Origin: Lophius americanus
Lineage: Eukaryota > Chordata > Actinopteri > Lophiiformes > Lophiidae
Direction of reading: 5' to 3'
Length of the DNA: 64,000 nt
NCBI GenBank assembly: GCA_037951165.1
Contig: JBBDHG010000003.1
Coordinates: 13,274,501 to 13,338,500, forward strand
Positions within the stretch are counted from its first letter, which is position 1. Each line of letters opens with the position of its first letter. Both the position numbers and the translations under genes were made by a program. The notes under the pieces are model-generated. The model had not been told where the DNA came from. It worked only from the letters and a program-made list of their open reading frames with translations, and did not search any database. This document shows, one piece after another, positions 34,679 through 46,400 of the stretch.

Positions 34679-35695
34679 GTAAGACTGAAGACCTTGCATG
34701 TATTCCAGGAACATTACCGACTGAACGTGTTGTCTTTGATAAATTGCAGCATTCCTTAAAGAATGAATCAGGGAACAAACATTTACACAAAAATAATATT
34801 ACAGAACGAATGCAGAATAAACTCTGAATCAGGAAATACGGTGGATGAACCTTTGAACCTGGACCTCGGAGGAGCCTGACCTGTTATCAGAAAAGTACAA
34901 ATAAATAATCATATTTGTTTTCTGATATGCGCTATGACTATAATTTCTGATCCAAAAGGTTGAATTTGCGTATTTCCTGAGGAAGCGTGGAGACGAGGCA
35001 GCTATGAGCTGGGCTTCATCTCAGATTGAGTCATCGGAAAACTGGGTTGAGCCAGTTGCTTTTTCACTTTTTGTCGCCAATGTAACTTTTGCAGACACTT
35101 TATTACAGTGTATGTCCTCACTTTCAGTACAACAGGGGATGTATTTCATGTGTATAACATATTTTGTTTTGCGGATCTGACATAAAACCGTAACGAAGAA
35201 GCAGGAGGTTACGCAGCAGAACCTCTGCCTCACTGAAGGAGCATTTTAATAATTCTTTTTTGCATATAATTGAAAATATTTTGAAAACAAAAAATGTAAG
35301 TGTAGTAATAATGAACTTTATTTTTAACAGAAAATACTTCATTTAACATTTTTCTATTTTTAGCCTTTTTTTTCTATTCCAAAAATGGGGTGAACTTCTG
35401 ATCTTGTTTCTCTCTGTATGAATTGTAGAATTGCGATGACAAATTAAGAACGCACGAAGGTGCAGAGCAAATGTGCTCTTTCTCCGAGCCGATACAAATT
35501 TAACGTTCTTCTTTGGCCGAATATGTACCTTACCGATGTGTGATTTATTTAACCTCCTCTGTTGGGTTCATATATTTGTAAACCTGACTCTGAAAGGGTC
35601 ATTGCCTCACCTGCCACCAACCTCAGCGCACGTCACTGACCTGGATTACAACCTGGGAGGTGTTTGCTGTCCTGCGGTAGTATTCCAGATATAGA

Positions 35696-36020
35696 TTACT
35701 ACAGCGACGGTAGAGCGGTTGTCCACTTATCTGAAGGTCAGCGGTTCAATCCCCCACCACTGCAGTCCACGTGTCCAAGTGTCCTTGAGCAAGATTCTGA
35801 ACCCCCAGTGGCTCCCAACGGTAGTTCCATTAGTGCGTGAGTGATGGCGTGGACGGATACTGATCCTGATGAACATGTGGCGCCTTTCGTGGCAGCCTCC
35901 ATCAACAATGTATGAATGTTTGTGTGAATGGGTGAATGCTGACTCGTGTTGTGAAAGCGCTTTGTGGGGTCGAGCAGACTAGTAAAGAGATACATAAGAG
36001 TCCAGTCCATTTACCTTAAC
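35696..36020 (+). mobile_element. tRNA-derived SINE, near complete
   Basis: The head resembles a tRNA gene with an A-box-like 'cggtagagcggttg' and a B-box ggttcaatccc. The body has gtccttgagcaagattctga and gaatgtttgtgtgaatgggt. The tail is gcgctttgtggggtcg then ccagtccatttacctt. It ends about 65 bases before the cndp1 coding exon 1 acceptor. Confidence 0.75.
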
Positions 36021-36083
36021 TGCTTTTCCTTGAGATAATAAAGGATTTATCTAGAGCTAACCTAAAACTAACTCTGCCCACAG

Positions 36084-36194
36084 ATGGATCTGCGACTCCT
36101 GGCCACCATCCTGCTGGTCTTCTCTACTGTTCACGCTTTCCCGTACTCAGAGCTGGCCCGGTACATCGACAGCCATGAAGAGGAATATGTTCAG
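36084..36194 (+). CDS. cndp1: cndp1 coding exon 1 (signal peptide)
   Basis: Begins directly after an acceptor (GCCCACAG|ATGG), with A at -3 and G at +4, a strong start context. Encodes MDLRLLATILLVFSTVHA, then FPYSELARYIDSHEEEYVQ. Signal cleavage is predicted after A18. Donor GTAAAA. Confidence 0.93.
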
Positions 36195-37362
36195 GTAAAA
36201 GTTACAGGCTACGACGAAGGATTTATCCTACATGATCATGTCTGGTAACAGGAACTTCCTATAAATGATATTCTTCTCACAAGACGGCCAAATACACAAA
36301 CTGCTGAGTGTAATAGCTCTGTATTGATAATTGTATTCAAATCAGATATTTAACATTTTGTAACATAACATTTTCATTTTTCTGCTTCCCTTTGGGTTTA
36401 TCAATAATTCTTGAGTAATATAAATGCGTCTGAGTGAATTGATTCTCCCCGTTTAACATTGAAGGTCAAAAATTGGTGTCAATATGTTTCTCTCAGTGTA
36501 AAGAGCTATTCTTAGACAAAATAAATAATGAGGTTGATGAGGTGAAGTACTTGGGGATCATGTTTGACTCCCACCTTTGACAAAGAAGTGAATTATATCT
36601 GGAAAAAGTCCAATCAAATCACAACCGTTCAACTGAATCATCAGAAAATATCTCTCACGCTGCAAAAACGGCCCAACTAGAAAGAAGCTAACACTCTTAA
36701 GTTTTAATGAAATTGTCTTTAAATGACAACGTTTTTGCAGAGTTTTTCAAATACCTTGTGTTGTGGTGTGACATCATTTATTCATATTCTCCGTAACATT
36801 ACTAGATGAAGACAGATAAAGCGAGTCCATCCTGTAACTTATTTTCCATGTGTGGGGCAGCTTTCTTATACTCAATTACAAAATGATGAATCTTGATGCA
36901 GCTGCCTTGTTTGATCACATCCCTGCTCAGGAGCCAAATGCTGACCGCAGTGTATCAGTTCCCTAGTCTGCCCTTCAGCAAAGTGTTTCAGAAGGTCCAA
37001 ACGGCCACTTCTTGCTCTTCTTAAAGAATGATACTGAAGAGGATTTCTATCGGAGGGATGCAGGTCTTTTGTTGTTCTTCAGTATTGGACTGTCGGAACA
37101 AACTGTCTTTTGGTTTGAACATCATCTGTCGGTCAGATCTCAGTGTCTTCAAGTATAAGGTCTTACTTCTTCCTACTTATATCCACTGGTGTGACCCAGG
37201 GATCAGTCCTGGGACCGCTTCTTAAACTTGTTTTAAATGTTCCTAAATCTAAACTCATGTTGTTTTCAAACTCAAAATCTAAGTCACTGGACCTTTCAAC
37301 CATCACCACACTTCAGGTCTCTGAGATTGAATCAGTTTCTCAACACTAGGGTTTGTACTTGG

Positions 37363-37441
<79 letters not shown>

Positions 37442-40400
37442 CTCCTCACATTCAGCAATTGGTGCGAAAACTGAAATTTGTTTAAAATTAGAATCAAGTC
37501 AGGCCTTTCCTGCGAGGAAAAAAGACGACATCTTGCTGAAAAGACAACATGCTGCTGCCAACTTTTATGTCTGTGGTGGATTACGGCCATGTCTTACACA
37601 TGCATGCATCTTCTCCGTGGTTGCACACTTTGGACCCTGTCTGCCATGGAGCTCTAAGGTTTTGTCACTGATGTTAAGGCTCTTACCCATCACTGCTTTC
37701 TTGTATGCGTGTTTGATGGTCTGCCTTGTCCTTTGGCAGACTTAACCAGTGCTGTACCCTTAATCAAAGGCTATTCTGACACTTCTTCATCCTTATCTCT
37801 CTAATCACTCAAGAATTAGAGCGATAAAGGTCAATTAGGTCATTGTCTTTTGACTCCCAGGACTTAGTCCTTCCGTCTGTCCCTGAAGTCCTTAGTCCTT
37901 CCGTCTGTCCCTGAAGTCCTTAGTCCTTCTGTAGGTCCCTGAAGTCCTTAGTCCTTCCGTCTGTCCCTGAAGTCCTTAGTCCTTCCGTCTGTCCCTGAAG
38001 TCCTGCTGCTTTGATAAGTATAGATGACTTTAACAAATGTGGATGCTTTCAACATGACTTTCATTTGCTTCTTTGTAAGTTGTTATTCTGCTGTATGTGT
38101 TTGTAACTCTGTTTGTGTGCTGCTGCCCGTCTTGGCCAGGATGCTCTTGAAAAAGAGACATTTAATCTCGCTGGGCAATAATAAATTAATAGCATTAAAT
38201 CATCTTTAACGACAAAAGGCTGCTGTTTATTAATTTTGCCTTTGCATAATGCGGGTAATTCCACAAAACTGTGTTTCATCTTGTGGCTGTGTTTCTTTTT
38301 TGCAGGGAGGGGCCAATCTTAAATTAACTTTGCGTGTTCTGATTTGTTGGTTTTTGCTCCTTTGTCCTTAAAACTGCTAGTGCAGCCATGTCTGCCTCTG
38401 CTTTGACTCTTGCACAGGAGGTGCACCTACATGTTCCACTGCAAACACTCTTTTTACTTGTATGCTTAGTAGCGATATTTAAAACACAGTCCTCTCTCTT
38501 AACACCACCACCACCTCCACCATCATCATCATCATCTTCCTACCCATGTATGCATGTTGTTCAGATCATTCATCCCACATGTTCACATCAAAAATATATT
38601 CATCATTCAACATTTTTGCTTTCAATTGTATATAATGTTTTTCCTTTTCATCATCAAACCCATCAAAGAACCAAGAATACCCTCTACTTCATCAAACTAT
38701 TGACAAAATCACCACCAACACACAGAACCTCTTTCTTGCTTTCATCTTTATGCAGGAGCACTTGCAGAGTCTTTCTTAAATGACAAGCCCTATTAAGTAT
38801 AGTTTTTTTAGCGCTCTGTAAAAAGCCCCGTTTCATGTCCCCTGATTGCCATCAGCCTCTCTCATGTCTGAATACAGTTTGATGCACATTCCTACTTTCC
38901 GGAGACGCCTGTGATTGCAATCAAAGTCAGCTGTTTTCAACCTTTGACCACTGATGCAAATGGATTCATGACCAGTAGAATATATGTAACGGGCAGTGAA
39001 TGTTTGTGGCTACACATACCTCACCTTAGTGCCTTGATGAACCACCCCTATGACTAGAAGAGCAGCTACTGGTGATAAATAATTTCAATTCAGAGGAGGG
39101 AACATGCAGAATTTTTTTTTTAACATGTCTCCACTGAAAGCCAAAGGTTTCATTCGATTACTCCAGTACCCGACTCAGGTATCCACGGTTCTCAGTGTCA
39201 CGTCAGCCAGCACGATACCTTTTTGTCGTGATTGAAGTGGCTTTGCTTATATTAAGACCACTGAGGGGTTGCATGGATGGAGGCTGTGGTTGATATGCTG
39301 TAGCGCAGATGACATTTGATTAATCCAACTTGCCTTTCTGATGAACAGTTTTTTTTAATTTAACTTCTGTATATTGTCCTTGATTCCACAGGAGTGTGCA
39401 AATCTCCAAACAACCTAACATTTCACTATACAAATTTCAGCGACCCTTGGCTGTGGTCGAAATTCTGTTCGCTCACTTCGATTATGCAACGCCTGAAGGA
39501 AGGTTCCTCCCAATATTGATTTTCACCACAGAAAAATAGTGACACCTGTTGGATCATTCTAGTTCAAAACAGGAAATGGCTCATTGCGTTTTCTTAATGT
39601 GTTGGTTATTTGCGGCGCATTATCCGAATGCTTTGTGGTCCGTGTATGTATTGGTGTTTCGTTTTTTTTGTTTCAGAAACAAATATTGAGAAACGAGGAG
39701 CGAGTGGTTATTACATTTTTCAATTTGGTATAATAAAACCTAAATTTTTAAAAATGTTTTAATTTTCTTTTCTAATTTGATTGTGAACAAATAAAATCCC
39801 AAGGAGACAGAAACAAATATATATATGGTTTTTAATATATGGACAGCGGCGCATTGAGCGCTGTTAATCTTGACTTTATTCCTCAATTGTAGCGTTTTAT
39901 TTCAAAGCAGTATGAAGAGGTTAGGAAGAGATTCCACGCTCTTCTTAATGCTCTTGTCTGCATTACTTTCTATGATCTTTACTCTGGATCTGAAATACAT
40001 CAGCAGACCTACAATTGAGGTAATCTGATTGTAACTGCTGACACAAACAGATCACCCACAACATTTGGACCAATTCTTGGTTTCTAATGCTGAGGTCGTT
40101 TGTTGAATAGTCTACATGAAACCCAAATTTCCCACTTCCTATTTATGGGAAACACCGGATTCTCCTTCCTTTTGGAGACCAAACTCAAGTCTTTGAGACT
40201 AGTTATAAGGTTCGGGTTGGTTGCTCATAATTCTCAAGAAAATGAAAGCTGTGTGTGTGTTTTAGGTTCTGCGGGACTGGGTTGCTATACCAAGCGACTC
40301 CAGTACCTTGATGATGAGACCAGAGCTGCACCGCATGATGGAGAAAGTGGCTGAGAAGTTGAAAGGGATGGGAGGGACTGTGGAACAGGTGGACATCGGA

Positions 40401-43400
40401 GAACAACAGGTCAGTACACCTCCTTTCAACGGTACTGAGACGTTAGAGTTTGGTGTGTATGAGTCAGCGTCACGGGTTAGAAAATCCTTTGTGTTTCGAA
40501 CGCAAAGGTTGCCTAATATGGTGTTTAGACACAAGCGGACAAGCCACTCACTTCAAATATGCAGCATAGCTATTCAGACTGAATCCACCTCCTCGTTACT
40601 GAGCGAGATACACCACAGCAGCTCTAACTGGTAATTCAAACCAACAGAGCTGAAACTGCTTGATTTTGTTTGAGTGAGTGGTAAAAACAATACCAGAAGA
40701 CTTTTTGACATAAAACCAAACCAGTTGGTTGAGATATATCCAATCTGATCCACGAAGGCCCCATCTCACAACTTTTAAAGGATCTGCTGCTAACGTTTTG
40801 GTACAAGATCCCACAGCATGTCTTTGGTGGTCTGCCCGAGTCCACGCCTCCATGGGTCGGAGCTGTTTTGGCACTAAATGGGAATGGGAGGAGGTTATAG
40901 TGTTATGGATGACTGGTGTATGGTTGCACAGACGTTTGGAATGTGTGGAGGGATGTGAAATGAAATGAACTAATATTTTCTTTACTCCTGATGTGTGCAG
41001 CTTCCTGATGGGGGGAGCTTAGCTCTACCTAAGGTGGTGACGGCTCTGTTTGGCAATGACTCGACCAAACACACGGTGTGCATCTACGGTCACGTAGATG
41101 TCCAGCCAGCAAAAATAGAAGATGGTTGGGCAATGGATCCCTACAACCTGACTGACATTAACGGTAACAGCCCTTTAAAGGAGCATTTCACCACGATTTC
41201 TCACCGAAATGCCAATGCAAAGTCAAGTGAAGTTTGTCACACTGACACATGAACATGCTCTGTTCTTCACTCATCCTGCTACCAACCCTCTGTGGAGAGA
41301 GCTCGGATTGTACAGGTTTGAGCTCTGATGGTACAGGTTTGTTTTTGTGTGTGAGTGCATTTTCATGTAGGCTACAAAAGGTTAAGGAGGGTCTAGATTC
41401 AATCTTTAAAGTAACAAGCACTCAAGAGAGAACAAACCTCCGATGCTCCCCAAGGTAGACATTGTTGTCATTAAGGTTAATTCGATCGCTTTATTTAGGA
41501 AAGATTTCGTGCAGATTCATTCATTAAGTCATGGCTAAAACTCCAAAAGTGCTTTACCTTGCAATTGTTAGGACATAGATTACAAACACTTCAAGTTGGT
41601 AGGTCATGAGGTAACGTCAACCAATATTTAATCATCTCCTGGGTTCGCTAAAACCTATCTCTGGGTAAAGTTTCATGCAAATCCATTCATTGATGGATGT
41701 GTCCAGAATCTTGTTATCAAGCAAACAAACAAAGAAGTCAGGGCAGGATTTCAAGGCTTCTGGAGACAAACTGCGTACAAACTTAATGCAGTCTGTTTTT
41801 ATATTTCAAACAGGTTCCCATCCATGTACGAACATTTTGATCCCAACCTGGGTCAGAAAATTAAGGAGCTCCTCTATCAAACTTAGCCAAAAATATTTCT
41901 TCCACAGTCCGATGTGTTAGATTTTATTGTGAACTGTGTCAAACAGCGTCCAACAAAATCACCTTCATCCGAGGACCAACCTATTCTTCCCTTTTGGCGC
42001 TCCTCCTTTTATACTACTGGGATGTCACTATGTCAGCACAACTTCTGCTGGGTTTTGTACCATTTCCCCCTCCCGCTACTTTTCTTAAAGTAATCCGAAA
42101 AAATTCCCCAAATACCTGGACCGATCAGAGACCTCCCAGTTAGGGGCGTGTCTAGAATAAACTCTGGAGGAGCCTCCATTGTTGGTAACAGCTCCTCTCC
42201 AACTTTCCGAGAGCAGAAAAGGAATGCGTTCCCCTTGATATGAAAAATTGAAAACATATTTATTCACTAAATTCAAATTATGTGAATGGTTTGATTACAT
42301 GATTTCATTACATTTAAATATTGAGATTACTCACTCCCCTTCGGGTGTTCAGCAAAAGGCTGCAACTGGTTTGCTGTGAAGCTCCAGAAATGTTTAGTGG
42401 ATGAATAAACTTCATTTGACATTCACATGACAACTGTTTGATTGAGACAAAATGTCAGCAAAGTCACTTCTTGTGTCAAACTATTTCATTTTTCTCGGGA
42501 TTGGTGTCTTTTTGTTTATAATTATTTTATTCCAAATTGTAAATTTTTTATATTCTTATTAACTATTTTATCATTAGGTAAAAGTAAGTCACATTGTGTA
42601 CATTTCTATTATTTTATTACTATCTGATTTCGTAATTTCTATGTCTGACAAACAAATACATCTTACATCTCTTTTTTCGCCTGTTGCATAGGACAGAGAT
42701 ATGAATAGAAAACTTAGAAGAAAAGAATTCCTGCACACTGATTAACTTGCAAAACAAAATTTATCAAGATGTTTCGATCAGTAATTTCGATATCTAAAAT
42801 GTATATTTGTAATGCACTTCTTGGCCACCGTAGTTGAGTTTAGATGTAAGAACTCACAAACACTCTGAGTGCTTCGCAAGTACAAAGGTCAGCATCGCAT
42901 TAAATCTCCAGTAACCCTTGACCTCCTGAGCGCCCAGACTCAATCATTGATTGCTGTGTTTGTAGGTAACCTTTATGGAAGGGGAACATCAGACAACAAG
43001 GCCCCAGTTTTGGCGTGGATCCATGCAGTGGAGGCTTACCAGGCCCTCAACATGGTGAGTTCAAACATTGTCTCAAACCACCGGGGAATTAAATCCAAAG
43101 TGTGAAGTAGCTGGAACTGCAGAGGCACAAATCATCTTTGTCTAGAAAACAATCTAAGTAGACACAAAAAATAAACAAAGAACTAAGAGAAAAGTCCAAC
43201 TAATCTGAGCAGATTGTGTATTGGAATCATTTAGTCGGGACAAATGAATCGTCCTCAGGCTAGAAGACGAGGTGTCAGAGCAGCAATCTGTTTCCTCGCT
43301 GGAGCCAGGCGCATTAAGGACAACGGAATGGTGTGGGTGTTTACAAGAATGTCATCCCAGGCCACTGTAGTGGGTCATGATTCAAGAGACCATAATAGTC

Positions 43401-46400
43401 TCAGAAATACATCCTGCTGTCTGAAAATACTCAGAAGAGATTCTCCAGCAGAATGTTAATCACCAATGAATGAATCTAACTTTATTTATAGAGCGATTTA
43501 AAGGGTAATGGTAAATAGACTGCACTTATATGGAGCTTTTCTGCTCGAACAGCCAAAGAGCTTTACGATGCAAGCCAGCATTCACCCATTCACACAAACA
43601 AGCAAACAATCAAGGCGCCACCTGCTCACCAGGAGAGGTAACCACTCACGCCATGATGCACACATGAGTAAATGGTAACACAAAGAGCTTCACACCATGA
43701 AAACAATTTCTCCATAGCCCCCCAACCTCCATCCACAAACAAGGCAAAAAATGTACCACACGGTGGAGCAAAGAAGGAACTGTAAAAACCGGATAAAGAT
43801 AAAAACTATTTAAAAACATTTTACCCAATCACCATTCCCAGCCACCAAAAAGGCAAAAACAACTTCTTGATGTAACTATAAAAACAAGAACTGAACTCAG
43901 GGAAAAATTTAATCAATCATTAATCTTACACTGTAAAACTGTAGAAAAGACCACTATAAAAACACAAAATGATGAAAATAGACTCAAATGTGAAAACACA
44001 AAAGATTGAATAACATTTGTCTCTGCACTTCTAACGGAGTCCTTTCTGTTCTGAAGGAGTTACCGGTCAACGTCAAGTTTGTCATCGAAGGGATGGAGGA
44101 GACGGGCTCCAACGGGCTGGATGCAATGATCTTAGACCAAAGAGAGACCTTCTTCTCAGACGTTGATTACATCGTCATCTCAGACTGCAGCTGGCTCAGC
44201 AGACGGCCCGCCCTCACCTACGGTACCAGAGGCAACTGCTACTTCCTTGCTGAGGTTTGAACCCAAACTGATATGTGACGAAGCCCAAGTCGGGTTTGTA
44301 GTCGGGTTTGTAGTCGGGGTACCGCGCACACTTATTTGTACAGGAATGTAATACAATCCTTTGTTGGTTGATGTCCTATGAGCCATGGGGCGACGATATT
44401 TATTTACGGGGGTGGCCGAACCCCGGGGGGGGGCAAAGATATAAATAGAGGTTTCCACAGCACAAAGTTAATATTTGTGCACAGTCTGCGTCATTTCTAA
44501 TATTGATTGATAAATTATTAAAAATTAATTTAAGCAGAGCAACAAGAGTGTAGAGGGTGAAGGGAGACAAATGCCTGTTAAAAATGAATAAGGATACCTT
44601 ATAATAAGGATAGCTTATAATAAGGATACCTTTCGTCAAACCTGTCACTCGCCAAATCAGAAGCTGCCACGTCACCATCCGGAAGTGACGTAACATCACC
44701 GGAAGTCCCGCCTCAATGAGGACGTGTGAGGGGACCCTCTCTAATGGGTGAGTTTAAGCCCCTCCCCCGATCAGCACCTGCCAAGTCATGTGTTAGGATG
44801 ACATCATCACAGTCATGTGATTCTTACCATCCTCCATTTTGTTCGTTTCCCGCCATAACCGGAAGTGTCTTCCATATTTGGTCATTTCGGGCAGACACAG
44901 CGTGACCTTGAGTATAGGTTATCTTGACAGTGTCAGCCGTCGGGATTTACTCCCTCCACCACCTGTGGGACATATGAGATATAGGAAAGACGGTTGGGAG
45001 ACGGGTCATGGTTATATAAGTGTTTTTTCAAATAGTTGAATGAGATGACGGGGAGAAATGGGCAGGAAGAAAAATAACACACACACGCCTCACATCCTTA
45101 CACACACATCAATAACACATCCATACACACACACACACACACACGCAAGTACACTTCCATACACATACGCACAATCACATCCATACAAACAAGCACACTT
45201 CGATACACACACTCACACACACACACACACACACAGCTACTAATCAGATGTTCCAAGTAAATCACTTAACATAAGTAAATAAATAGGTATTCATTTATTG
45301 TATTACATAGACCCTGGGTTTTATCTTCCTATCCAATAAGTAAAAATGATAAACCTGAATAATGAAGTATACCATACATTATAGCATGCTATAGACATTT
45401 GATTTAAAGCTCGGAGCCTAAATTTAATATAGGATGACCTGATGGGAGACGATACCAGTGCTTTTATTTGTAGCAGATGATGAAAAAGAAGCCAGTCTAA
45501 GATCTAATAAGGCAATCACACCAGGCATTTGGTCGACTACTTGACATAATGATGGTAAGTTTAGTTCGTGAAAGCTACACCGGTGATCTGGAGGCTGTGC
45601 CTAATGTTTCCTTTTTTAATTTGATGTTGGTGGGGGGTCGTTGGTATGGAGGTTCTCCCAGTGCGCCACACAAGTTGGAACCGACTCTGTACAGATTCTA
45701 CTCTGTGTTCACATTCTGTCGCTGTTGACGTGTGTTTACAGGTTGAAGGACCGAAACAGGACCTACATTCTGGTGTTTATGGAGGAGGTGTGATAGAACC
45801 TATGACGGACCTCATAGGCATTCTTGGTGAGTGTCAAACGAGCCTTATAAGGTCACCCTAGGGTCCACAGCTCATTAACTGTCAGCCTCTGGAGGAACAT
45901 TTTTGTCTTTACACTTTTCCATTTTTGTGAATATTGGCTCTGATGAGGTCATTTGCATCAACTTGATGGTATTTTGGGGGGAATTTTGCCCCTATTTTGA
46001 ACACGTTGTTTATTTTGGGGGGAATTTTGTCAATTTGGAATCCGATGCTGTAATATTATTTCTCTGTAAATCAGAATTATCCTCATAGTTTAGAGACAGT
46101 TATAAGGTAGGACAGAAATGTTTATGGAACTAGTATCAGAGGGGGGAGGAAGAAGAATACTTTTTAATGTCTGGAATACATGCTGTCCTAAATACTAAAA
46201 TAAATGTCTCATAATAAATTATTTGGATATTATATATTAGATAGTTATGATCCAGACAGCTGTTAGTTAAAATCATGTATAATAATGTTAATTTATAATA
46301 TTTTATTGCAGTTTGCGAAATGAGACATTAAAGTCATCAGTCAGAAATTAATTTCTTTAATCTTTGAAATACCTCCTGTGGTGATAATAACAAAATAATT

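Larger units (their letters stand above)
36530..38200 (+). mobile_element. L2/CR1-clade LINE remnants, rearranged
   Basis: Reverse transcriptase-type text: STGVTQGSVLGPLL at about 37175-37220, NVPKSKLMLFS near 37235-37270, and a C-terminal LDYG-like segment at 37575-37660. A YLGIMFDS phrase (about 36550) lies upstream of the RT motif, out of normal order, so at least two copies or a rearrangement are present. The 3' end (38100-38170) has the L2-like 'tgctgcccgtcttggccagg' and 'cttgaaaaagagacattt'. Confidence 0.7.
36195..40265. other. cndp1 intron 1
   Basis: Mostly L2-type LINE remnants (36530-38200) with a CT microsatellite and a 28-bp minisatellite. A CCA/ATC-rich patch lies at 38500-38540. 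38800-40265 is unassigned. No exon. Confidence 0.6.
44255..45741. other. cndp1 intron 5 with ETS cluster and CA microsatellite
   Basis: Contains short direct repeats of gtcgggtttgta (44290-44320), three CCGGAAGT motifs (44679-44866) and a CA tract (45078-45236). No exon. Confidence 0.6.

Noticed and set aside
35696..35760. Possible tRNA gene
   Set aside because: A- and B-box-like text belongs to a SINE head. It does not fold as a complete tRNA and continues into the SINE body.
37353..37745. 130-codon ORF starting in the CT tract
   Set aside because: The first part is Ser-Leu from the microsatellite and the rest is out of frame with the L2 remnant's own coding sequence.
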